Shown: positions 1 through 13,692, counted from the stretch's first letter. The stretch is 64,000 nt of DNA from Congeria kusceri (GCA_027627225.1 CM051024.1:79425204-79489203); one strand, 5' to 3'. The notes: generated by a model from the sequence alone, not told the origin. Translations and numbers: made by a program.

Positions 1-150
1 ATTTATTGCAATAATCATGTTTCTTGGGCAGAGCGAAACAGCACAAAATAAAGTTATTTAAGCAATACAGTGATTAGGGTACATCTGTCAATTGCAGTGA
101 ATTGTATTGCCGACATATTTTAAAGATACGTTTTATTAAATTTCTTTCAG

Positions 151-255
151 AGTTAACAGATGGAATTGTCTATGCTGCAGCGTTTAAAAGTAGACAGAGA
201 ACATTCATTCGCTTCTTTGAATACGGAGAGTTCACTGGTTTTATGGAGTCGAAAG
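151..255 (+). pseudogene. KDZ/HMGXB3-like gene, first visible exon
   Basis: The acceptor is tttctttcag and the donor gtaaga. The frame opens as LTDGIVYAAAFKSRQRT and FIRFFEYGEFTGFMESK. It enters with two bases of a split codon and leaves one base, which joins exon 415-546. No start codon is visible, so the 5' end lies outside the window. Confidence 0.6.
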
Positions 256-414
256 GTAAGATGCATAAAATATAAAAGTTAAAATAAACATGTAATGACC
301 GACACATACTTAAATGAAATAATTAAGTATCCATAAACCGTCAGATTAAGTTAAATTTATACCATACGCCAATGGCATAGTTATAATAATACAATAAGGC
401 ATTCTGCATTTCAG

Positions 415-546
415 GTTTATCATACCTAGGATTTGAAAGCCAAATGTTTTGGGATAATGTTTTCACCCGATCTGATGTTGAAATGGGGAAACAAAGTTAT
501 CAAGGTGCATTGACTCTAAAGAGAAAGAAGCTGTTAGGTCATGACA
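415..546 (+). pseudogene. KDZ/HMGXB3-like gene, exon
   Basis: The acceptor is tgcatttcag and the donor gtaagt. It reads LSYLGFESQMFWDNVFTRSD and so on to KKLLGHD. Phase is compatible with both neighbouring exons. Confidence 0.6.
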
Positions 547-852
547 GTAAGTAAATCTATGTGGAACATTAACTTAATTTAACTTCCAAGCTATGCTGTT
601 CGACAGAAGAAGAACCCATTAAATGTGTACTTTCTGGTTATTGTATTAAGTACAGCTATGTATATTTATTGATGTTATATTTGCTAGAAAAACCATATAT
701 TACAGTGTGCTAACGATTAAAATTAAATATATTCTGCAAGTTTTGTATATTTATCTATTAAACTTACAAATGCAGTATCTATCATATAAAAGCACCCTGT
801 ATTCGAAATTAAAATAACATTGGTTTTATTTATTGAAATTGCTGTATTCTAG

Positions 853-1045
853 AAATGAATCAGTTGCCACCATCAGGAAAGAAATATTCGGCTCTTCTGA
901 ACACGAACAAACACAGCATTTCAAATCTGCTGGAGCATCTTCGCGCACATGTGCAGACCGAGCAGTTCCGTGAACACTTGACCTGCATTGGACTGCTTGT
1001 ATGCGTTATAAATAAGAAGAGCTTTAAGGACAAAGAATGCAAGAG
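853..1045 (+). pseudogene. KDZ/HMGXB3-like gene, exon
   Basis: The acceptor is tgtattctag and the donor gtaatt. It reads MNQLPPSGKKYSALLNTNKH and continues to FKDKECK. The ATG at 855 is internal to the exon and need not be a start, because the upstream exon joins in phase. Confidence 0.6.
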
Positions 1046-1942
1046 GTAATTATTATGATTTCATATCCTTTAAAACATAATGTACCCACACACATAACTC
1101 GCCAGTGATAATGCTTTAACACGTGCCAATTAATTATTCGATATATTGTTCACTATTTAATAGAATGATGCGACTTATATTAATAATATAATTTTCAGTC
1201 AACATGTCACCGTGTATATCTTATTTGTACTTGTGGCATGCCCCAGATTGGAGTACACTGTATATAGTAATATCTCATGCTTTGCGCTTCTTAAAGGGGT
1301 TCCGATCAAACTTCATATAAAGATTAAGGTCTTTATGATGAATTTAAGAGTATAAGAACCTCAGTTCAGGTTTATAATATATTTTGGAGCTTTACCTAAT
1401 AGATGGATTCAAATGAAATGGAATACATTTACATTAATTTAAAATGCACTTTACAAGAAACAGAACAGTCTTCATTGTTAGATAAAAATCAACAACGTAT
1501 TTACAGTAATTAATATTCTTTAGCAAACAAGAATATTTTTTAATGAATAGCTACCTTTTAGCAGTCGGTCATAGTTTTAGGTCAACATTACTTCTTGTGG
1601 GACATGTGTCGTTTTTGTTTGTTTATTATGTTGATTTTAAACTCTAACAGATAACGTGAAAACTTGAAATCAGACAGAAACCTGTCAGATATCACGATGT
1701 ATAGTCTGTATATTTCAAATTGAAATACATGTCATGCAATTTTAAATAAGTTAATACAATTCATATATATGGTTAATCATAGTGTATGCATCGAAAATAT
1801 GTACAATGTTGAGTGTTAAATTTGGTAAGACACGTTCATTTCGATCAGACAAATCTGACTGTCTGACAGGTTTCGCATTGTGTGCCCTAATTGCTTTTAC
1901 AGTGAAAAGGTTTATTTTTATAATATGATAAAATCATTATAG

Positions 1943-3235
1943 CTGCCATCAAGCATACAAAGTGTTCGATGATGAGGCATTTCGAGCTCTGATGAATGCG
2001 TTCAGAGAGGAAGCATCAGTTCCACAGCCACCAATGTCTCTGTTTTCACCTCTTCAACCATCAGTCTCTTGGCTTGCACAATTGCAATTTCTTTCATCCA
2101 TTCCGAATTACGACAAATGGCAATTCAAGAAAGTTTACTTTTCTCAATGGTTGCCCCTATGTGACAATAAATACAAACCAGCCTCAGCACGAAATCAAAT
2201 TCTATTTAACTTCCATGATGGTTCCCTATCTGAAGTGTTTAATGTTTGCATTAAGCTTAAACACATGGAAACCCTCCCTTCTACCTCCGCTGTGAGACCG
2301 CCTCCAGCAGTGTCATTTGATCAGCATGATTCAGTAGATGATGACCAGCCCCCACCACAGAAACGAAATCGTAGAGAAGTGAAGCGAAGGTTAACGCTGG
2401 CAGATTTAGAAGTCAATATAAGGTCTGCTGACCCAGACTTCTCTCGTGAATCCAATATTCAAAATGGATCTTTTTATGAAAAATTTAAGTTCGCATTGAT
2501 TTCAAATGGTGATATCATTTGGCGCCATTCATCAAGTTGCATTAACATATTTGAATGAATGATATAAGCTTGTCACTGGACTTTTCCAAGAAGATTCATA
2601 TGTTCATCTATCATATTCCAATGCTAATGAACATCCTGATCTGTCTTGTTCATGTGACATTTACTCGACATTGTTTCGTTTGGCCACAATAAACATTCCT
2701 CCGCAAGAATTGGCCACTATTGATGTCTCTAATGTCAAATGTTGCCATATGCGTCTCTTTGAAGAAATGATCCAACCTTACATGCATTTGATTATTCAAA
2801 ATGTAACTGACCCTGAACTTTCAGAAAATAAATTTGTTAAAAAAATTAAAGCAAACATAGAAAAAGTGAATGAGTTGGTTAGTCCACTTCCAACACAGTC
2901 ACGGAAATATGTACAATATTCTGTATTTTCTGACCATGACTCTAGCTGTTCCATTGTGAAACTTCGTGACAACAGGTTACACTGTCTCTCTGGTTATTGC
3001 GATGCAATGTTTTCGTCTTCCAAAAGACACGTTGTTTACATTGACAAAGCCGAAAACCTATGCCCACATTTAGAAATATTAAAAAATCATAAATATACCT
3101 GGGAAAACGAATTACGCAATAGTGCTATAGCCAGTAGTTCGAATGAACAGGCTAGTGAGGATGATAGTGAAGAGACAGAGACATTGGGTTGGGATGAGGC
3201 AAATCAGGATGACCAGACCACACAACCATGATATG
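1943..3235 (+). pseudogene. KDZ/HMGXB3-like gene, large central exon with lesions
   Basis: The first part (to about 2519) reads CHQAYKVFDDEAFRALMNAF and continues through a basic stretch QKRNRREVKRR. The frame then shifts by one and meets TGA at 2560, after which 2563-3228 stays open. The second part contains a cysteine/histidine cluster (NRLHCLSGYCD, then ENLCPHLEILKNH) that resembles a SWIM-type zinc-binding region, followed by an acidic tail. Another TGA lies at 3229, just before a possible donor (gaag|gtatat). Confidence 0.62.
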
Positions 3236-3438
3236 AAGGTATATTTATAAGAAGTGTAATTTTATATAAACTAATATACCGTAGCTGTATTTGTATAGTC
3301 ATGACGCAAACTGTAGCTGTTATTTGGAATATATGATTTACATTATTACCTTCAGTACTGACAAAGCCTTGACCATTATATTATCAAACGATCATAGGAG
3401 CTTATCAATACAGTGGACCAGTGCTTAACTTTAATCAG

Positions 3439-3847
3439 GTTTCATTATTAAAATGCCAATATCAGAATTTCCGAAAGTGCTTAACCGAAGGACCGTACTG
3501 GCTCAATCAGTTAGCGGAGTGAGTTTTAGTTTTCCGTGTGGTTATTCTATCTGCCCTTGCTGTCTTTGTACATTAAATATGTGCACGCAAAGCAGGTTTA
3601 ATACCGTATGTATCCTTTTAACCAGGGTCATCATTTCAACCCAGGAAGTGGACTGTGGGAATACCCCAGCCTTAGCAAGGAATCACCACTTCCTGATGGT
3701 TGCGCCAATCTGCAAGAGAGCATTCCAGCACAAACCCTTATTTGTGACAGAACTTTTGGAAGGGATGATGCAGGATTTCTTTCGACCGACCAAGGGGGCT
3801 TGCAGAAGCTGCGGGTGCGTTCGTTGCCAGCTGAATGCACTTGTGGT
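3439..3847 (+). pseudogene. KDZ/HMGXB3-like gene, two exons
   Basis: Exon 3439-3518 (acceptor aatcag, donor gtgagt) reads KMPISEFPKVLNRRTVLAQS. Exon 3626-3847 (acceptor ttaaccag, donor gtaagt) reads PGSGLWEYPSLSKESPLPDG and ends LPAECTCG. Both join in phase with each other and with exon 4236-4313 (VHEYETKVYLLHGPAKYK). Confidence 0.55.
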
Positions 3848-4499
3848 GTAAGTTGCACATGCATTATATCCATATATATATGTACAAGATTTGTTTCGGT
3901 TTGGTTATTGTAAGACGTTCGAATTACATATTTAATAAAGTTTTAAAGAAATTCATGAAACTATGACATCAGACATTGGTCTGAATGGTATTTTTTAAAG
4001 GGGCGCTATACTATGATTTTGAAGGGTTATATATCCTTAAGAATTACGTCGAGTAAAATGCATATGTATAGATGACATACAAGATAAATATATAGCACTA
4101 ATGACTTGGTTGCAGCATTCATTAATTAACACTGCCTCTGTGTTATAATGAACGGGATTTCATGCTTGGTTTGTGTTAATATGGTCAATTGAACAATGCT
4201 GGGTATTTATTTCTCAAAATGTTCATAAATTTTAGGCTGGTTATGCTGAAATCAAGAAAGTTCACGAGTATGAGACAAAAGTATATTTGCTACATGGACC
4301 TGCTAAATATAAAGTAAGTAGACACGTATACTGGGTCTCAATATTAAATGTGAAGTCAAACAAACAAGTGATTAAACACATAGAAGCTTTTGCACTTGTG
4401 GTATCAAACTGATGTTATGTATATAACTTAAATGAACAGTGCGTTCGTTCTGTTTTCATTTACTGGTATTTGCATTACAATGGGTCACCATTTATTAAG

Positions 4500-6070
4500 A
4501 TTTCAGTTGTGAAATGCCAAGCAAACACGAGGAGCTGTGATATTGGCCCAGAAGGATGTGGGATACATTTCCTCAGCCGCGAGACAGGAGCAGCTGATGC
4601 TATTGGCTATGAATTTGTTGATGCAATTCTTAATAGCAAAACAACATTTAAAAACTTTACAGTACAAGCGAGCAAATGCTAAATCTGCACCTTTCATGTC
4701 ACTGAATTCTTTTATTGCATGGTGGTTTTCCTGGATCTGTAAATTTAAAATTGATTTTCGGGAACCATGTAACTTTTGTAAATTTAATCCTAAAATGTTG
4801 GCTGTTGATGGAACTAATATTGGAATTAATCATTCTTACTCTTCAGTAACAGCAATTGAAACACCGACTTCAGAAAGTGTTGTAAATCCATGTAACCGAA
4901 GAAATGATCGATCTTTAATTAATTTTACACAAGGATCTAGAGACTCCAAAACAAAAGCCAATTGTAGGGAACATGGCTAAAAAATGTTTCGGGACAATGG
5001 ACAAATCTAATGAGATCACACTTGAAGTGGAAGAACAAAGAAATACGATCCTGATAGAAAATGTAGATGCTCAATTTCGACCTTTGTTGTCCAGATTTGT
5101 GTCAAAAGCGTTCGGCTTTAGGTTAAGTCGAAAGTTAGCATTGCTTTTTAAAATCTTGTCTTCCAGTCACTCACTATCAAATGTTGTTCCCTACAGATAT
5201 TTAGATTCATTTATGAGTGTTTTGCTTTCTCTACAGAGTGGAAATTGCACATCTTCCGAAATAAATTGGGTTGGAATTTTCTCACCAGAAATCAGAGATA
5301 TTCTCTTTGCAGTGCATGGATCAGAGCATTTGGACATAACCGTGTCCTTGTTTACTCACTTATGTTGCAGAGTTACCCAAATATTTGAAAATTGTTAAGA
5401 ACCTGATACGGCGAGTCCACAGCCAGACTCTTACAACCCAGCCAAATTTGGGCGGGCTTATTATTTCACACAGCATGGTATGCAGTTAAGAGATAAACCA
5501 GTGTATAGTATGGGGAATGGGGGCTCGAAATATGATGATACTCCTCAAAATACTACTGAACTATGTTCAAAGAAGTACCCCGAGGTTGGAAGAAAGGGAA
5601 GCACATACCTTTTTCTGTGGTTTGATCCACAACATTAAGACCATTGTTATGGCTACCATATGATACCGGGTCAAGAGGGTCGCAAAGATCCAGCCTCGTC
5701 AGCTTATGCTTTCATGGAATCAGCTTCAGATGAGTTATTCTATGATTATAGTTGTCAACTTGAGGAGTATTGTTTGAATCGAGAACCAGAGTTTTGGAAG
5801 AACACACGTGTTTTTCATGATATGTTCCATGGTTTCACGCACAAATGTCCCCAGACCTTTAAGTCCTCAAGACTTAAAATATTGAGCAAAATAAACACAG
5901 AAGTAGGTGAGCAGACAAATTCGTTTTTGCAAAGAATGAAATACTCTGCCAGAGCTATGTCGATGAGTAAATTTAATCACTTTTTGCAGTTTTTCATTTA
6001 TCAGCGGAATAAAAGGAAATTGACAAAGTTTATGGAAAGATGCAAAATAGCTGTTAGACATTCTACTTAA
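4500..6070 (+). pseudogene. KDZ/HMGXB3-like gene, C-terminal catalytic-type block, with stops
   Basis: This last exon holds the best-conserved blocks: KCQANTRSCDIGPEGCG, then after a frameshift near 4660 NSFIAWWFSWICKFKIDF and NPKMLAVDGTNIGI. A second frameshift precedes about 4973. From there one frame runs to 6070, interrupted by TAA at 5396 and 5636. The end (YDYSCQLEEYCLN, FHDMFHGFTHKC, NTEVGEQTNSFLQRMK) matches the layout of KDZ C-termini. The stop is at 6068. Confidence 0.7.
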
Positions 6071-9000
6071 ATTTAGAATGCAATCTCCACGCCTTTTTAT
6101 AACTGCATTAGTCCTTACATTTTAAAACTGTGCAATAAATTAACCAGTGTGTGCTATCATTTGCAGTTGGACAATTGTATTGTTATCTTAGTCCATGTAT
6201 TTTATGCAGTACAAAGAAATGTTACTGATTTAACACGCATACTGTTCATAGGCAGGTAACAATAATATAAATAATGTAATAGATGTGAATTTTGCAAAAT
6301 GGATGTTCACATCGTATTTTGTTAGCCCACTTTATTAACCTGTTATATTGTTTTGTTTTGTTTTTCAGTTTTGTGATTTTATTCTGATATTTTTGTGACG
6401 ACATGATATGGCAATGAATACCATTAAAACATCATTGTGTCAATAGCTGAACATTCCATTGTTGTTTTATTTATGAATGTGCAAATTTTGCTTATACTTT
6501 AGTATAATAAATATTAAAAGGTACACTCCTATATACGTATTTCTTTCTTGAAAACCCATTTCAATTACCGTCGAATGTTTGCTTTATTGAATATGACCTG
6601 TAGAATTCTTTGAAATTTCAAACATATGGCGGTTTAATTGAGCGATGAATGAATGGTTCCTCCAATGTACGCAAAATACGTGTTGGGTGTCATAGTGAAA
6701 TAACATGTATATGTAATATGCAAATATATAATGGATATGCTGAATACTAACGTCTCTGTAACAAGCCTATTGAAAGGATAATATCACCAGAAGCAACAGC
6801 ATTCATTGTTAACACTAAGATGTTCGTTATTACGGTGTACACCAGTGTGTGTTCGACACGAACATTTCAGAATTTATGCATGATGCTGAAAGTTGCCTCT
6901 TGCATCACTATAAAATGAATGCTGATGTGGTGAAACGAGCATCTGATGAAAAATTTACAGCACCTTCTATTTCGTTCTCATTTACATGAAATAGATTGGT
7001 ATTCGAAGTCTTGAGAGTAATAAAAGGACCTAATAGGAAGCTGTCATGTCAGAGGGAAAGTCTTTTTTATCCGATAGAGCAGTGATTGTAAGCGCTTTAT
7101 TTTCTTGTAAATGCCGTCATGGAATGCTTTTAGTTTTCATTAATGAACTTGTATCATAATAAAACGCAAGGAAAGTTCTTGTCACTATACGAATGTACAC
7201 AAAAACTCTTCGTTTACAATCGTATCGTACACACTGAAGCTATGTTTAAACTTGGCAATATGGAAATAAGCTTAAAGTACTGACAGTAAATTAGCAGATA
7301 ATGGATAGGTCCCCGGTACATTTTTCCTACCCTGTAGTTTCGTTATGGTCCCGTCATAGTGTTACGTTATAACGTTTTAGTAGGCATTTGACACTCACGT
7401 TCTGCAAAGTTGCCACCCAGTTACTAGGCTGCTATTCGATGTACTACGTAGCTAATGCGCTATCGCTTCGCTACGTTACATTTAACAACGTACCACAACG
7501 TGTTATTACATAGCGTTGCGTGGAAGAACGCAGTGCATAGCGCAGCTAAGCGTAACCATAACGAGAGTGATTCGTTTACTTTGAACTACGTACCTGCCCA
7601 CAGTGCCACGTTGAGGCGCTTTACGGCCACGTTGACCTATGTACCTGCCGCGTTGCTCAACGTAGCTAAACGAGGTGACGAAAACGTGATACAATGATTG
7701 GTGAACAACGTTTCAATAATACACAACGTATCAAACCTCACCATCAGTGCACTTTGCTATCCAATTACGGGAAACATGCCGACTTGGCAGTCGTGCGTAG
7801 TACGGTCTTCGTTACTATCCTCGAGACTGTCTATCTATTCCGGCATGTTTAGTTTCAGTGGTAGTTCTTCTAAATGCAGAGAGGCAGCAGATTTTATGCA
7901 TAAATTTCGCAAGAAAAAACCCCCAGTTATACTGCTTGTAACAATTAGCGTTAGCAGTGCAAACATCCACGTTAGTCCTTTGGTAATAACGTTAGTCCAT
8001 TCGTGATATGCGCACTCTCTGACGGCACCAGTGAATGTACAGATAATTGTGCGCATGTTTTGCTGCTGGATCTCTAATGTGTGATTGCCTCTTACATTTC
8101 AATGTAAAAATCTGTCACAGTACGCGATTTGCACGATATAAAGAAAGAAGTGGTAGATTCTCGCTAAAAATTACGATTGTTTTGGAATGCTAAAAGTGTA
8201 CGTAGTACCGGGAGCTCAGGGACCTGCGGGAAATTGGAGACCAGGTATCCGGGTCCAAAATTTACTACCCGTCCAGTCGTGCTTCATTATTTACATTGTT
8301 CTAGGGATTGATCTTAAAGCTTCACGGAACCCCCATTTTTAAACTATTAAAAACAGAAAAGAAAGCAAATGGTGGATACTTTAGCATGCAATCCAATAGT
8401 GCAATGTTGGTAGTAAAGTAACTGGACATGTATTGATAGTGAGACGGCAAGACAGGTCGTCATTTTGTAAGCAAACTGCAAAAAACAATATATAAATAAT
8501 TAAAATTTATAATATACATGCACTATGCGGTGTATAGCTCTTCAAAAATTAGTCAAAGCCTTTACGTAAAATCTGGTACATTATCCAGCATTTGGCTAGA
8601 TCTAAAAGTATTACAATAACAAAGTTTTGTCCACACAGAATATATTGTTAAACGTAAAGGTAATTAACTGAAACTAAAAGAGAAATTGAAAGAAAAGTAC
8701 TTTGTGTATTTTATAGTAAATATGTAAAGCTAATGTGTGTTTTTGATCACTGTAAAAGTGTTTTGAGTACGGATGCAATCAGAATTAATTGAACTTGACG
8801 TGGGTATAGCATCTTTTTGTGACATTTATTGTGACTATTAATATGCAGTTTTATTTTCAAAACTCTTTGTTTGTAATATTTTGGCGGGAATCTTAGTTTA
8901 GTGATTTGTAACCTAAAATGTTCGAAAATCAACATCTCCTAAGCGCCTGTTCTTTACAATTGGCAATAAGCGTCACGAACATACAGATTAAACGAGTATT

Positions 9001-9344
9001 CGTTTAAACTTCGGATACTATGATTGTTTCAGGGATTTGTCGGCTTTGTTGCCAAAGGCAATCATCGAGTAAACTATATGCGCTCTATTAAGTTAGTATT
9101 ATGGAACAACAAGCTACGCACACAGACGCGTAAAAGAATTACAGTATATTAACTAGACCTATGCGGGATTAATTCTAGAAACTCAAACAGTAAATTAGAC
9201 GTTTTTATAGTCTCTATACAGAATCTACATTTTTCTTGAGATCATCTAACAAACGACTTTATTTTATAAAACGTGTGTTAAATAGGGAACAAAAATGGGG
9301 TCTCGTGCAAAAATGCCATTATGCCAGTGACCTCATGTGTTATT
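6071..9344. other. Non-coding, A+T-rich intergenic DNA
   Basis: I see no exon with acceptable splice sites and no known family. Short open frames near 7455-8056 lie in a patch rich in acgt steps and look accidental. The window composition changes little across it. Confidence 0.5.
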
Positions 9345-9415
9345 GTTTTGGTATCTTCATTCACTTGTTTTGGTATCTTCATTCACTTGTTTTGGTATCT
9401 TCATTCACTTGTTGT
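9345..9415. repeat. 22-bp tandem repeat, about 3 copies
   Basis: The unit tgttttggtatcttcattca (plus ct) is repeated about three times with almost no change. It causes the repeated HSLVLVSSF-type stretch in the overlapping open frame, which is therefore not a gene. Confidence 0.85.
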
Positions 9416-10180
9416 TTATCAATGAGGCACATCATTTTTAGATTGTATTTTTTTCTTCTTGAGAAAACATGGCGTGTATATAGTCATTGAATTCAAGGTC
9501 CTTCTCAGAGATGTAAATCTGGGTGCATCCAAGAAATGAGTGTTGCCAGTACACCAAATATACGCTTGAAATATACCGTATATAAAAAACATGTTTTGTA
9601 ATTGGTAAGGGAAGTGTCCTTACTAGAGCAGACAACAGTCCAATAGTTAATCTTAAGACTTTGAAAATGACTGTTAAGTGACACGACATATATTTTTTAG
9701 ACAAATAGCACAGCATTAAAGACAATACCTTAAGAGATATTAACAGAAAACATATTTTTCTTCGTTTATTTGGCATACTTGAATCATTTGATTATTAAAC
9801 ACAAAGATAAACAACACTTGAAATGCCCTCAGAATTAGCCTAAAATGACAATATTTGTGCAAACTCCTGATGAAAAACAGCGAATACATTAAAATGATAC
9901 CCGACCAAGTTAAGACCAACTGATTTTTTTTTCATTTGACACATTTTGCTGACATTCTTTTTACGATGTAACATATAATATTTCTATCAAGTAATTTATA
10001 ATCCTGTACCACTGAATAATTCAATAAAAAGAAAACAGAACATAAGCAACAATTTTATACGAGTTTATTAAACAAAAAGACAACAACAGAATTTAACATA
10101 TCATAATGAATATTCGATGACATATTCAATTCAGCTAATCATTATTTAAATACAAAAGTGTAAATCAATGCTAAACAACA

Positions 10181-10281
10181 TACAAGTTATAACTGAATGA
10201 CAACGTACAAGTTATAACTGAATGACAACGTACAAGTTATAACTGCATGACAACGTACAAGTTATAACTGAATGACAATAC
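10181..10281. repeat. 25-bp tandem repeat, about 4 copies
   Basis: The unit is acaagttataactgaatgac plus aacgt. Copies are almost identical, with one gaat to gcat change. It is non-coding. Confidence 0.9.
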
Positions 10282-10673
10282 AAGTTTTGATGTCGTTCAT
10301 TGACCATACAATCGGTAATGTACAAAACTGTTATAAATAAGTTAGAATATAATTGCACTGCAAATAAAATTCTGGTTTTAATAAAATAATTTTAACCGAC
10401 TAGGCAAACATTAGTAAAATGGCCGCTAACATTTAGGAATAGTACACAGTCAGGAACATTAAAACATGCCAACTAATCATCGTTACATAATGAGATACTG
10501 TGTTTAGCAGTTGCTAAAAATCAGTGACACTGGACACAGTTACCATTCCCGGCATGTGTTCAACACTCACAAAATTGTAATGTAATAATTTAATTCCACA
10601 GAAGAAACAAGACGCTGTGTTCAATTAACACACATGCCCCTGGTTGGTGCTGGACTCTGGACTCTCTAACTCT

Positions 10674-11545
10674 AAATTAGGTCAAGGTCAAAGTGAGATT
10701 AGGTGACATGGGTGGATTAGGAATGGTCATAAGCAACAACTGTATAAGTATCCAAGTGTTGTAAGCCGTGTTGGTGGTAGATATAATGGTAAAATGTAGT
10801 TAACCAAGAAATAGCCCATTTGAATTATTCCAAATTAGTTGAATTATTGTAAGTTCAAATTAGGTCAAGGGTAAGGTCAAAAAGAGTTTGGGTGCTATAG
10901 GTGATTTGGAATGGTCATAAGCAACAAATGGGTAAGTAAGTGGTGTTGATGCACCAAGAAATAGCCCATTTGAATTATTCTAAGTTCAAATTAGGCCGAG
11001 GTCAAAGTGAGGTTGGGTGATACAAGTGAATTGGGAAATGTCATAAGCAACAACTGTATAAGTATCCAAGTGTTGTAGTAAGCCTTGTTGGTGCTATAAG
11101 AAACAGTAAAATCTAGTTAACCAAGAAATAGCCCACTTGATTTATTCAAAGTCCAAATTATGTCAAGGCCAAAGTGAGGTTGGGTAATATGGGTGGATTA
11201 CGAATTATCATAAGCAACAATTGTGTAAGTATCCAAGTGTTGTAGTAAGCGTTGTTGGTGCTATAAGAAATAGTAAAATCTAGTTAACCAAGAAATAGCC
11301 CATTTGATTTATTCAAAGTCCACATTATGTCAAGGCCAAAGTGAGGTTGGGTAATATGGGTGGATTACGAATTATCATAAGCAACAATTGTGTAAGTATC
11401 CAAGTGTTGTAGTAAGCGTTGTTGGTGCTAGACGAAATGGTAAAATCTAGTTAACCTCGTATGGATGGAATTATGCACGGAATCACGCACGGACGGAATC
11501 AAGGACGGACGGACAGGACAATCACTATATGTCTCCCACATCAAC
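10674..11545. repeat. Tandem array with a unit of about 166 bp
   Basis: Copies of gtcataagcaacaactgtat lie near 10725, 10913, 11040, 11208 and 11374, the last three spaced 166-168 bp. Each unit also carries agaaatagcccatttga and gtcaaggccaaagtgaggtt. The array ends in an acggacgg-rich stretch (11465-11520) and cactatatgtctcccacatc, a typical end of such arrays. Confidence 0.85.
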
Positions 11546-13076
11546 ATGCCGGGGGCATCAAAAATGCATTATTATGCAATACTTGCATATAATTGCAAAA
11601 CTACAATACAGAAAAATTACTCCAATAATAAATTGTTTATAATGTATGTCTTTTGTTGAATAATAAACAACAGACATTATCTATGTCATATAACGATCAT
11701 TATCACATTACTGTATATATTTGGACCTATTAACCAACCAAGTAACTAACTGCTATCACTGTGTCAACATATTTTCAAAATAAAGATAAAATCATATTCG
11801 ACCTAGCAAAGTAAAAAGTATAATATACAATGTCAGATAACCCTCAAGAATATCTTGTCAAAGTCAAACATGGTAGTAATTATTTTCAAATACAGGGTCT
11901 CAAATATCAGCATGGATAACCTCTGTTGTGCTTCACAGAAACTCGAGCCTTCTGAAAAACAATAAACATAAATAGATCACAATCAATTAAAAATATATGC
12001 CATTTGTTTTAAGATTTTATAGTAAGTTCTAGTATCTAATCCAATTATAATTAAAAAAAATATGCTCAAAATTCTTGAACACTTATTCTGGAAGGAGAAA
12101 TGGACAAAAGACTAGCTTTGCCAGGTTTCATGGTGAATAAAGATCCTGATTTATAGTCATTTATTGCATAAATTAGCACCAGGGCTAATGCTGACAAAAT
12201 AATTAATTACTTAATTTATGTAAATACCATTTTGAAAATATGAAAATGGGGCAACATAAAAACAATCATGCACAAGATAATGACTATGATGAACAAATTT
12301 CTACCGAAATGTTAAATATGGTTTAATATTATGTTCAACATTAGTGTCAGCTGTGTCGCAAATATGGAAATGGTTGGTTTATATAAATACAATCATGTTT
12401 GAGAAACAAGAACCATACACTTGGATTCTCACATCCAATGAAAATACATGGGGCATTTTTACTTGATCATGGATCCAGTGCCACCACAAAGTTTAATACT
12501 ATCGGCTAAAATAAGCTAGTTACAAAAGATTATGACTATCCAATACTTTCACCTACAAGTAGTTGTAGCTACATGTTCTTTGTATAGCGGTGGAGGTCAT
12601 AAGGACCGAAGTAACAGCAGATGCATGAACAATTACACACAAAGCTATTCAAAGTCTTGTCTGATCAAAATTTGTTGAAAAATTTGGGGTAATCAGTCTG
12701 CTATTTCTGACAAAAATCAAACTGAACAGGTTAAGCCAACTGTATCTCTTCTAAGGCTTATAAGGCGTAATTTATGTACATTTTAACCATTGTTTTGGAT
12801 TATAAAACTGCAGTGGCTTACTGCAACAACATGTGTGAATTTGTTTTCATATATAAGAGTAGATCAAGCTGTCTTCATGCAACTAAACATACTGTGTAGT
12901 TCATAAAGAACAGCACATTATCTTTTCAATAATTCCATTCTAATACCTTTGCTCCCCAATTTACTGCACTGGAGTTGCAAACACTGCTGGAAAGGGCACT
13001 GTTATCTGAAATATAACAATGATACAAATCATCAATACAATAACTGCATTATGCAATTAAGAAGAGCTGCCTCAGG
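11546..13076. other. A+T-rich DNA, probably intronic or 3' flank of a minus-strand gene
   Basis: Two weak minus-strand exon candidates are visible: 12947-13005 (acceptor atatttcag, donor gtatta, reads NSALSSSVCNSSAVNWGAK) and one starting near 11955 after tttttcag (KARVSVKHNRGYPC then stop). Neither joins the better exons at 14.4-15.1 kb in a forced way, so they are not called as genes. Confidence 0.3.
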
Positions 13077-13692
13077 ACAGTGCGCTCGACTATTTAACTG
13101 CTTTATGCAGAGTTATGGGCCTTTATCACTACAAAAAAGGGGCATAATTCTGCTAAACTGCTGGTCACAGTTATGTGCCTTGGCCAGTGATCTTACATAA
13201 TGACCCCAAAGACGTGTGAAGTTTCAATTGAATATCTGTAGTAGTTACAGAGATATGTACTTGTTGCACGCAAACCTTATCCTAAATTTTCAAAGTACAA
13301 AAAGGGGCACAATTTTGCTGAATTGCAGGTCAGAGTAGTGGGCCTTGGTCAGTGACCTTATACAATGACCCTGCAGACATGTGTGAAGTTTCAATTGAAT
13401 ATCTGTTGTAGTTACAGAGATATGGAGTTGTCACACACAAACTTTAACCTGATTTTCTTAGTACAAAAAGGGGCATAATTCTGCTAAATTGCAGGTCAGA
13501 GTTATGGGCCTTGGTCAGTGACCTTATACCATGACCCTGAAGACATGTGTGAAGTTTCAATTGAATATCTGTAGTAGTTACAGAGATATGGACTTGTTGC
13601 ACGCAAAACCTTAACCAAAGCATTACTGCGATGCTGACGCCGATGAACGGGTGAGTAGTATAGCTCGAACTATTTGGTGAATAGTCGAGCTA
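13077..13692 (-). repeat. Array element with inverted ends, about 166-bp internal unit
   Basis: The left end is agtgcgctcgactatt and the right end gaatagtcgagctaaaa, an inverted pair. Inside, acaaaaaggggcataattct recurs near 13130, 13296 and 13463, a spacing of about 166 bp, together with gtgtgaagtttcaattgaat. Read on the minus strand it belongs to the same family as the element at 54.74-55.23 kb. Confidence 0.85.

Larger units (their letters stand above)
151..6070 (+). pseudogene. HMGXB3-like / KDZ-transposase-like gene, broken
   Basis: Eight exons read in one continuous phase: 151-255, 415-546, 853-1045, 1943 to about 3235, 3439-3518, 3626-3847, 4236-4313 and 4500-6070, with AG/GT borders. 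The gene enters from the left edge. The C-terminal half resembles the Kyakuja-Dileera-Zisupton (KDZ) transposase family and the related HMGXB3-like proteins: VVKCQANTRSCD near 4506, the block WWFSWICKFKIDFREPC near 4720, YDYSCQLEEYCLNREPEFW near 5740, FHDMFHGFTHKC near 5810 and NTEVGEQTNSFLQRMK near 5890. Lesions are a frameshift near 2519, TGA at 2560, TGA at 3229, frameshifts near 4660 and 4940-4970, TAA at 5396 and TAA at 5636. Splice sites look sound while the frame is ruined, so decay is recent or the assembly is poor here. The family assignment is from memory of conserved blocks; a domesticated host gene and a transposon copy cannot be told apart. Confidence 0.68.
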
